From: Ruoffia sp044336205
GTDB lineage: Bacteria > Bacillota > Bacilli > Lactobacillales > Aerococcaceae
Assembly: GCA_044336205.1 (NCBI GenBank)
Contig: CP172318.1
Location: forward strand, 806,001-870,000
Direction of reading: 5' to 3'
DNA length: 64,000 nucleotides
Below, piece after piece: positions 56,800-64,000 of the stretch. The notes under the pieces are model-generated. The model had not been told where the DNA came from. It did no database searches and saw nothing but the letters and a program-made list of their open reading frames with translations. Every line of letters starts with the position of its first letter. Position 1 is the stretch's first letter. The position numbers and the translations under genes were made by a program.

Positions 56800-59160
56800 G
56801 TGAGTAATGATAAGATTTTTGAAACTCTGGAGTTTGAGAAGATTCGGCAGGCAGTTAGAAACTATGCACAAACCGAATTAGCAAACCAATTAATTAATCA
56901 AATGACCCCTTCAGATGATATCGAAGTGGTTCAAAATTGGCAAGATGAAACTGAGGAATCATTATCTATACTGAATCAAGATAGAATTATTCCAGTTTCC
57001 ACCTTAAAATCTCTCACACAAGCTATTCAAAGATTAAGAGTGGGAGCTAGTTTAAATGGACAAGAAATAGCAAGAATCGGACGGTTACTCAAGTCTGTAA
57101 AGGAAGTAACTAATTTCTTTGAACGTTTAGCAGAAGATGATGATAAGCAATATCCTTCCCTTCAATATTGGGTTGACCAATGTATTCATTTACCTGAAGT
57201 GGAGAAACTAATTCATAAATCGATTGATGAGGACGGTAGTGTGTTGTCGTCAGCTTCAGCCCAATTAGCTAGTATTCGTCGTAATCAGTCGAATACAGAA
57301 CAACAAATCCGTAACCAACTCAACCAAATTCTAAAAAGCAAAGCATCACAACTTACTGACTCATTGATAACAATTCGTAATGAGCGTTACGTAGTCCCTG
57401 TTAAAGCAGAATACCGTTATCAAATGGGCGGAACAGTTCATGATCAAAGTAGTACAGGACAGACTTTGTATATTGAACCACAAAGCGTTGTAAATTTGAA
57501 TAATAAATTATCAGAATTAAAAGTTGCTGAAAGAAAAGAAATAGAACGTATTTTGGTTGAAATATCTCAGGAACTTATGCCTCATGTAGATGAAATAACA
57601 ATTAACCAAGAAATTTTAGCTCAGATTGATTTTATTCAATCCAGAGGAAGGTATGCCAAAGAAACAAATTCAACGAAACCGATTCTTTCTGATGACCTAA
57701 TTGTTGCATTATGGCAAGCAAGACATCCATTAATCAGTTCGGAAGATATTGTAGCTAATGACATTCTTCTAGGAGAAGAATATAAAGCTTTAATTATTAC
57801 AGGGCCTAATACCGGAGGTAAAACGATACTACTTAAAACATTAGGACTACTACACTTAATGGGACAGTCTGGTTTGCACATTCCAACAGAAGAAGGAAGT
57901 CAGATTGGGATCTTTGATAATGTGTTTGCTGATATTGGAGACGAACAGTCTATCGAACAAAGTCTGAGTACATTCTCAAGCCATATGACAAACAATGTTA
58001 GAATTATTAATCATGCAACTTACCGTTCTTTAGTTTTATTTGATGAATTAGGTTCAGGGACGGATCCTCAAGAAGGAGCAGCTTTAGCTGTAGCAATCTT
58101 GGAACATTTTAGGAAAATTGATGCGACTGTTATGGCCACAACCCACTATCCTGAATTGAAATTATATGCTAATAATACTAAAGGAACAATTAATGCCAGT
58201 ATGGAATTTAATTCAGATACTTTATCTCCTACATACCGACTACTCATTGGAGTTCCAGGTAGGTCTAATGCCTTAGAGATATCACAGCGCTTAGGTCTAG
58301 ACGACTCCATTATTCAGACGGCTAAAGAGGGTATATCCAGAGATGAGCATTCTATTAATGAGATGGTTGCTAATTTGGAACATGAACGTCGCGCGGCTGA
58401 ACAAAGTCATTTGAAAGCTCAACGGTTTTTAGATGACGCTCAACAACTTCATCAAGATTTAAGACAAGAATATAACCGTTGGTTAGAACAGAAAAGTAAA
58501 ATTCAAGAAAAAGCCAAAGAAGAAGCTAATGAATTGTTACGTAAAAAACAAGATGAAGCAGAGAAAATTTTAAGTGAAATTCGTGAGCTTCAATTAGAAC
58601 AAGGACAGAATACAACGATTAAAGAACACGTGCTCATTGATAAGAAGTCATCATTAGAAGAACTCAAAGTTCCAGTAGAATTAAGGAAAAATAAAGTATT
58701 AACACGTGCTAAACAACAAAAATCTCTAAAAGTAGGTGATGACGTTGAAGTGACTTCTTATGGACAAAGAGGTACCATTGTAGAAAAAGCATCATCGAAT
58801 GAATACATAGTTCAAATGGGAATCTTGAAAATGAAAATTAATGAAAAAGATTTAGAACCACTCAAAAAAGTTAAAGAAACGAAATCATTGAATATCCAAA
58901 GAAGTGCAGGAAGTAAGGTTCAAACAACTTTAGATATTCGAGGAGAACGCTATGATTCTGCGTTAACTCGTTTACAACAATACTTAGACCAAGCCTTGTT
59001 ATCAAATCATCCAATGGTCACAATTGTTCATGGTAAAGGAACAGGTGCTTTACGTAGTGGGGTTCAACAAGCTTTAAGTAAGCACCCACAAGTCGATCGA
59101 TTTGAGTATTCTCCACCTAATGCAGGGGGAGACGGGTCAACAATAGTTTACTTTAAATAG
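56800..59160 (+). CDS. mutS2: Endonuclease MutS2 / ribosome-rescue ATPase
   Basis: A 786-residue protein. The MutS-like core and clamp run to about residue 300; the ATPase has Walker A GPNTGGKT near 334 and LVLFDELGSGTDPQEGAAL; a coiled coil follows at about 520-610, a KOW-like part (GDDVEVTSYGQRGTIVEK) and a C-terminal Smr domain starting LDIRGERYDSAL with IVHGKGTGALR. In Bacillus MutS2 acts on collided ribosomes and suppresses recombination. GTG 56800, giving MSNDKIFETLEF, matches family starts and has AGGAAGG upstream. Confidence 0.93.
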   Translation: MSNDKIFETLEFEKIRQAVRNYAQTELANQLINQMTPSDDIEVVQNWQDETEESLSILNQDRIIPVSTLKSLTQAIQRLRVGASLNGQEIARIGRLLKSVKEVTNFFERLAEDDDKQYPSLQYWVDQCIHLPEVEKLIHKSIDEDGSVLSSASAQLASIRRNQSNTEQQIRNQLNQILKSKASQLTDSLITIRNERYVVPVKAEYRYQMGGTVHDQSSTGQTLYIEPQSVVNLNNKLSELKVAERKEIERILVEISQELMPHVDEITINQEILAQIDFIQSRGRYAKETNSTKPILSDDLIVALWQARHPLISSEDIVANDILLGEEYKALIITGPNTGGKTILLKTLGLLHLMGQSGLHIPTEEGSQIGIFDNVFADIGDEQSIEQSLSTFSSHMTNNVRIINHATYRSLVLFDELGSGTDPQEGAALAVAILEHFRKIDATVMATTHYPELKLYANNTKGTINASMEFNSDTLSPTYRLLIGVPGRSNALEISQRLGLDDSIIQTAKEGISRDEHSINEMVANLEHERRAAEQSHLKAQRFLDDAQQLHQDLRQEYNRWLEQKSKIQEKAKEEANELLRKKQDEAEKILSEIRELQLEQGQNTTIKEHVLIDKKSSLEELKVPVELRKNKVLTRAKQQKSLKVGDDVEVTSYGQRGTIVEKASSNEYIVQMGILKMKINEKDLEPLKKVKETKSLNIQRSAGSKVQTTLDIRGERYDSALTRLQQYLDQALLSNHPMVTIVHGKGTGALRSGVQQALSKHPQVDRFEYSPPNAGGDGSTIVYFK

Positions 59161-59251
59161 TATTAACATTATAAAGAGTACTTGAGCATTAAAATAGAAT
59201 CAAGACTATGGTGGTGCTATAATTATGTATATAAAAGGGAGGAGAATGAAT

Positions 59252-59560
59252 ATGACACAAGTTATTACAGATGAATTATTTGATAAATCAACAAAAGAAG
59301 GGGTTACTCTAGTAGATTTCTGGGCACCTTGGTGTGGACCTTGTCGTATGCAATCACCAATCATTGATGAATTAGCAGAAGAAATGGACGAAGTTGATTT
59401 CTTTAAGATGAATGTTGATGAAGAACCTAAGACAGCACAATCATTTGGTATTATGTCTATCCCAACACTTCTAGTTAAAAAAGACGGAGAAGTTGTTGAG
59501 AAATTAGTAGGATACCATGATAAAGAGCGTTTAACAGAAATCTTAAATCAATACGTATAA
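59252..59560 (+). CDS. trxA: Thioredoxin
   Basis: A 102-residue thioredoxin with the active site WCGPC (27-31) and the cis-Pro loop SIPTLL. It is a cytoplasmic disulfide reductant. GGGAGGAG at 59237-59244 supports ATG 59252 over the earlier ATGs at 59225 and 59246. Confidence 0.95.
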   Translation: MTQVITDELFDKSTKEGVTLVDFWAPWCGPCRMQSPIIDELAEEMDEVDFFKMNVDEEPKTAQSFGIMSIPTLLVKKDGEVVEKLVGYHDKERLTEILNQYV

Positions 59561-59618
59561 TAACGTGAATAATATATAAAAAAATAACATCGAAGTATAA
59601 TATCCTAACTACTTTACC

Positions 59619-59680
59619 AATCCGAATGATTTACTATAGTGTGGCTGATTTAACACTATAGTGAATTATTCGGATTATTT
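59619..59680 (+). terminator. Hairpin terminator after trxA
   Basis: AATCCGAATGATTTACTATA pairs with its near-complement ending ATTCGGATT (59653-59676), followed by ATTTTGTT. Confidence 0.8.
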
Positions 59681-59759
59681 TGTTATTCTAATTCATAATC
59701 ATCTAGTTATTTCATTTCAACTAGACTATAATAAGTAAAATGAGAGGTGTGAAGAATTT

Positions 59760-60600
59760 ATGGTAAAAAGAGTATTGGTAGTAAATGATATCCCAGGGGC
59801 CGGCAAAGTAGCGGCTAATGTGAATATCCCTATATTATCAGCAGGTAGATTAGAAGTTTCTATCCTGCCTACAATGGTAATATCAACACAAACGGGTGAG
59901 AGCTATACAGAGATTGTCAGACATGAATTTGGAACAAACTTTAAGGCATTTATGGATATTTGGGAGAAAAATGATATCCATTTTGATGTCGTGATGACTG
60001 GTTATTTCTCAACGGTTGAACAAGTTGAAGAGTTTCGCCAATATTATACAAGAGAAAAACAATTAAATCCTGACATGATTCTCATTATGGATCCAATTAT
60101 GGCAGATCATGGAAAATTTTATCCTGGTTTTGATAATCAAATTGCTCAAAAATTCGCAGGATTAATGCAATTAGCCGATATCATCTTCCCTAATATTACT
60201 GAAGCATGTTTTATCACAGACACGCCTTATTCAGAAAATTTTACAGTTGATGAGCTAAGTAACATTGGTGAAAAATTAATAGAATTTGGAGTCAAATACT
60301 CTGTTATTACAAGGAGTACATTCTAATAAAGATAAAGAGAAAATTGGTTTTTTAGTTCAAGGTTCTGATCAAAGTAAAGATCTAATTCTTCACAAGTATT
60401 ATCCTCAACATTTCTTTGGGACAGGAGATATAGTCGTAAGCGCTGCAACTGTATGGTATAGTAGAGGTGTAGCAATTAACGAAACACTTGAGCGTATTGG
60501 AGAGTTTATTGAATTAGTATTAGAAAATACAATTCAACTTCAAAGAGAGTTAAGATGGGGTATTAACTTTGAACCTTTTTTATATAAATTTTTCGATTAA
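59760..60600 (+). pseudogene. Pyridoxal/pyridoxine kinase (PdxY/PdxK-like), frameshifted
   Basis: Two frames together give about 280 residues of a ribokinase-fold B6 kinase. The first part has VLVVNDIPGAGKVAANVNIP, LPTMVISTQTG, MTGYFST, IMDPIMADHGKFYPGFD and FPNITEACFITD; the second has HFFGTGDIVVSAA, the anion-hole GTGD motif. The change of frame is at ATTACAAGG (60306-60314), where one A fewer gives VIT-GVHSNKDKEKIG. It would make pyridoxal phosphate. Good conservation on both sides suggests a recent break or a base error. Confidence 0.82.
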
Positions 60601-60684
60601 GGTATCTAGTAAATAATTCATAGAAAGTTAATCGTCGTATAGTATTTTTAGTAATGTACATTAATTCATAAGGAGGAATAATTA

Positions 60685-62373
60685 ATGAAAGACGTAACAC
60701 AATCATCCAAAGTTACGGGCTTTTTTAATCGGTTTAAAACAATATTTACAACAAATAAAGTAAAAAAAGTTAAAGTACGATATTTGTATATATTATTAGC
60801 CATAATTGTGGGAATTTACTATTATATTATGTTACCACCTTTACATTATGCATCATTTGATTTATGGATTTTTCTATTAATAATTGTAGGTGGGATATTA
60901 ATTATCGAATTAATCGCTGACGGTATGCAATCAATAAGATCAAGCCATACAGATGGGCAATGGTCATGGCGGTCAGCATCTATTAAATATAAACTTTTAC
61001 TTTATCCTTGGCCAATCTTACTAGTCATTGGGGTTTTATCTTACTTAATTTTATCGCCTGTATTTTTCTCTGATAGCTATTCTAAGATGATTACAGTGAA
61101 TGAAGCTAATTTTAGTGAAGACTTTCCTGAAACAGATATTAATCAAATTCCTTTAGTTGACAGAGATACTGCTGAACGACTAGGAAACCGTCAATTAGGG
61201 AATATTACAAATCTGGTTTCACAATTTGAAGTGGCTGAAGATTATACTCAAATAACGATAGATTCTCATCCATACCGAGTTTCTCCGTTAGAGTATGCTG
61301 GTTTCTTTAGATGGTTGAATAACTTCCAAACTGGCATACCTCATTATATTCAAGTAGATAATGTGACTGGTGAGGTAGTATTACAAACTCCTGAACAACC
61401 CATTAAATATAGTCATTCAGAAATTTTAAACCGAGATGTCATGAGAAAATTAAGATTTTCCAATCCTTTTTCTCTTTTGATAGTCCATCCTTTGAGATTG
61501 ATGATGAAGGGAACCCATATTATGTCGCTTCAACTTATAAACGTAATTTCTTTATAAGAGAACCTGAGGTCAGTGGTGTAATTACACTGAATGCAATGAC
61601 AGGTGAATCTTCTATTTACGATTTAGACAATATTCCTACTTGGGTTGATCGTGTATATAGTGCTGACCTTATTATGCACCAATTGACTATGCAGGGACAT
61701 TATCGTAATGGATTCTTTAATTCACTATTTGCCCAAGAAGGAGTTACCGAACCAACGGCCGGTTATAATTATCTACCAATTGGAGATGACCTTTACCTTG
61801 TATACTGGTATCACATCTGTAGTGGCTGATGAATCAAACATTGGATTTGTCTTAGTGAATATGAGAACGAAAGAGGCAACGATGTACCCATTAAGTGCTG
61901 CAGAAGAATTTTCTGCTATGCGTTCAGCTGAAGGAAGCGTTCAGGAGACAAGTTATACAGCCACATTCCCTCTATTAATTAATATTAATGGTAAGCCAAT
62001 GTATATACTGACACTTAAAGATAATTCTGGCTTAATTAAAGAGTATGCTCTCGTTGATGTACAAAACTACCAAACAGTTTATGTAGAGTCAAGTGTAGCA
62101 AGTTTGATGCAAGTATATGCTATCGACAATCCATTAGATATTGAAGAAATCGAGACTGACGAAGAAATTGAAACTTTATCTGGGAAGATTGAAGACATTC
62201 AAGCGGTGGTTGTAGAAGGGAATACGATTTATTATTTCACTCTAGAAGGTCAAGTGTATAAAGCCGATATCCAACTTAATGACCAACTTCCATTCTTACA
62301 GGCAGGTACTGAAGTAGAATTTACCACGACAGGAGAAGGGGACATTAGAGAGATTAAGTGGAGTACAGAATAA
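60685..62373 (+). pseudogene. Large membrane-anchored protein of unknown function, two frameshifts
   Basis: Three consecutive frames give about 560 residues. The first, to about 61475, has a basic start and three membrane segments within the first 125 residues (LYILLAIIVGIYYYIML; WIFLLIIVGGILIIELIA; WPILLVIGVLSYLILSPV), then an extracytoplasmic part. At the T4 run 61475-61478 one more T restores FDSPSFEIDDEGNPYYVAST; near 61800 a second shift leads to TGITSVVADESNIGFVLVNM and a C-terminal acidic and OB-like part (GKIEDIQAVVVEGNTIYYF). Not recognised with confidence. AAGGAGG precedes the ATG. Confidence 0.65.
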
Positions 62374-62406
62374 TATAGAACAAAATTGAATTAAATTAAG
62401 TCAATT

Positions 62407-62453
62407 AAAAAAGCTTGTGTTTTAAGAAAATCTTGAAACACAAGCTTTTTTGC
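62407..62453 (+). terminator. Terminator before the ABC transporter operon
   Basis: AAAAAAGCTTGTGTTT and AAACACAAGCTTTTTT around a 15-base loop. Confidence 0.92.
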
Positions 62454-62514
62454 TTTTACTTGCTAATAAAAAATGTGTATTTTACAATATGAACAAAAGT
62501 TAAAGGAGGTCAAT

Positions 62515-63423
62515 ATGTTAGAAGTTAAAAATTTAATCAAACATTTTGGTGAGCTTAAAGCTGTCGATAACGTGTCATTTGACGTTGAAGATGGAAGAAT
62601 TATGGGCATGATTGGACAAAATGGCTCAGGAAAAACAACTATTTTTAGAATGGTTTTAGATTTTTTAACACCAGAAGAAAATGGAATAGTACACTGGGAT
62701 GGGAAGAACATTTCAGAAAAGGACTATAGTATCATTGGTTATTTACCTGAAGAACGTGGTTTGTATGAGGCGATGACCATTGAGCAACAAATTACTTATT
62801 TTGCTCAACTAAGAGGGATGAATAAAAAAGATATTCAAAACAAAATCGACGAATGGATGAAGAAATTCAATGTAAAAGGCAAAAAAACTGATAAAATAAA
62901 ATCTTTATCTAAAGGAAACCAACAAAAAGTTCAGTTGATTTCAACCTTAATTCATGAACCTAAACTCGTTATTCTGGATGAGCCCTTTAGTGGGTTAGAT
63001 CCTGTGAATGCCGAATATTTACAAAACGGTATTATAGAATTGAAAGAAAAAGGTAGTGCGATTATTTTCTCTAGTCACAATATGAGTAATGTTGAAGAAA
63101 TCTGTGATAGTTTAGTGATGATCCATCATGGTAAGCAGTTATTATATGGTGGTGTTCAAGAGGTTAGAGAAAGCTTTGGTCGAACACAATTATATATAGA
63201 GACCGATCGCTGGAATAAAGACAACTTACAATCACTTGAAGGGGTTGAAGCAGTTAAAGAAATATCTCATAATGAATTTCTCTTAAGTTTAGTTGATGCA
63301 TCTCATGGTAAGCATTTATTCGATACAATTACTCAAGGTGAGTATATAGCTAAGTTTAGCCAGCAACCTCCTTCATTAGAACAAATTTTTAAAAGAAAAG
63401 CAGGTGAGGACATCAATGAATAG
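62515..63423 (+). CDS. ABC transporter ATP-binding protein (NatA type)
   Basis: A 302-residue ATPase. Walker A GQNGSGKT is at 34-41, Q-loop near GYLPEERGLYE, the signature SKGNQQKVQ near 130, Walker B LVILDEPFSGLD near 148 and switch His in SSHNM. The variant signature and the C-terminal extension are those of the NatA/YhaQ group that works with ABC-2 permeases, exporting sodium or hydrophobic compounds. ATG 62515 follows AAAGGAGG. It overlaps its permease gene by 8 bases. Confidence 0.92.
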   Translation: MLEVKNLIKHFGELKAVDNVSFDVEDGRIMGMIGQNGSGKTTIFRMVLDFLTPEENGIVHWDGKNISEKDYSIIGYLPEERGLYEAMTIEQQITYFAQLRGMNKKDIQNKIDEWMKKFNVKGKKTDKIKSLSKGNQQKVQLISTLIHEPKLVILDEPFSGLDPVNAEYLQNGIIELKEKGSAIIFSSHNMSNVEEICDSLVMIHHGKQLLYGGVQEVRESFGRTQLYIETDRWNKDNLQSLEGVEAVKEISHNEFLLSLVDASHGKHLFDTITQGEYIAKFSQQPPSLEQIFKRKAGEDINE

Positions 63424-64000
63424 ATTAGGGATTATTGTCAAAGAAGTTTATAGGAAGAATGTTTTCTCATGGTCATTTTTTTGGATGTTTATTTCTCCTA
63501 TCATTATGGCTGCTGTGATCATACTGATAAGTTATTTTATTGGTCGTACACAAAATAGTTCCTCAGTTGGCGATATTGCAATTGTAGGAGCAGATCAGGC
63601 AGTTCAGTCCATTATAGATCAATCAGATGATCAGAATAATATTGATTACTCTATGACGATTGAAGAAGCGAGAACAGCTTTACATGAAGATTCGATTGAA
63701 GGATTTATATTATTTGAAGATTCAACCAATAACGATGCGATAGAAGCACCTAAGTACTACCGTAAAACAACAAGCAAAGATATTAATTTAACAGAGATTG
63801 AAACAGCATTAAATCAATATAAAGTTGGTATTAATGCCGAGAGACTTGGATTAAATGATGAGCAATTAGCGAGCTTACAAAACTCAAATATATCGATAGA
63901 AAATATTAACGTTACAGTCAGTGATGATGGTGCTGTAAGTGAGCAATCAGCATCTGATCCAAATCGTTCTGTACGAATTGGGATAGCTTATGTCGTCTCG
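63416..64000 (+). CDS. ABC-2 family permease (NatB type), N-terminal part
   Basis: An open frame of 195 codons runs off the right edge without a stop. It begins with RLGIIVKEVYRKNVFSWSFF, a membrane segment (FISPIIMAAVIILISYFIG), then a large extracytoplasmic domain (SSVGDIAIVGADQAVQSII...), the layout of ABC2_membrane_3 permeases such as NatB/YhaP. The remaining helices lie outside the window. Its ATG overlaps the ATPase gene end, so the pair is one operon. Confidence 0.88.
   Translation, partial: MNRLGIIVKEVYRKNVFSWSFFWMFISPIIMAAVIILISYFIGRTQNSSSVGDIAIVGADQAVQSIIDQSDDQNNIDYSMTIEEARTALHEDSIEGFILFEDSTNNDAIEAPKYYRKTTSKDINLTEIETALNQYKVGINAERLGLNDEQLASLQNSNISIENINVTVSDDGAVSEQSASDPNRSVRIGIAYVVS

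Overview
The window is low-GC Gram-positive DNA. Short AT-rich spacers, strong AGGAGG-type ribosome binding sites, T-box leaders, an SMK-box SAM riboswitch ahead of metK, LysM/glucosaminidase autolysin genes and Bacillus-like synteny blocks (ftsW-ylbG-rsmD-coaD, comEA-comEC, yunD-yutD-yutF, yugI/cvfD-pgi, leuS-ytgP-ytzG-pepV, ysgA-pheST, rnhC-zapA-cvpA-mutS2-trxA) point to Bacillota, order Lactobacillales. The 16S text and gene set look most like Aerococcaceae (Facklamia/Ruoffia/Globicatella type), but that is an impression, not a computed placement.

Layout. 1-3.5 kb: typA end, ftsW, ylbG, rsmD, coaD. 3.5-5.3 kb: a complete IS1182-family element. 5.4-8.5 kb: comEA and an interrupted comEC. 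8.6-15.6 kb: GNAT, secreted deacetylase, a leader peptide and attenuator ahead of an interrupted amino-acid binding protein, a CAP-domain protein, an alpha/beta hydrolase, degV and a CDP-alcohol phosphotransferase-like protein. 15.66-17.32 kb: a complete IS1380-family element with direct repeats at its borders. 17.3-25.6 kb: yunD-yutD-yutF-membrane protein operon, a reverse block (pgpA, ferredoxin-NADP reductase, YuiD-like), then ppiB, interrupted yugI/cvfD and pgi. 25.7-33.2 kb: tandem rrn promoters, a 16S-23S-5S operon and 20 tRNA genes. 33.6-36.2 kb: CsbD-like protein, membrane protein and a decayed integrase region. 36.3-53.2 kb: SMK box-metK (frameshifted), mnmM, autolysin, T-box-leuS, MurJ-like flippase, rsuA, pepV, ysgA, HD protein, T-box-pheST. 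53.6-64 kb: secreted acidic protein, rnhC, zapA, cvpA, mutS2, trxA, an interrupted pyridoxine kinase, an interrupted membrane protein, and an ABC-2 transporter running off the end.

The genes are mostly housekeeping: cell wall and division (ftsW, murJ, zapA, autolysin, deacetylase), translation (rRNA, tRNA, leuS, pheST, RNA modification enzymes) and natural transformation (comEA/comEC). Regulation is largely by RNA leaders: two T-boxes, an SMK box, and a leader-peptide attenuator with a run of five valine codons ahead of the binding-protein gene.

Two things stand out. First, that attenuator controls what looks like an orphan transport binding protein. Second, at least seven otherwise good genes are interrupted by single indels or a stop, several in homopolymers and including the normally essential metK, and several tRNA genes differ from a canonical or sister copy by one to a few bases. 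This is more easily explained by residual assembly error than by biology, but it decides how every 'pseudogene' here should be read. I found no CRISPR array, defence island or clearly new multi-gene system.
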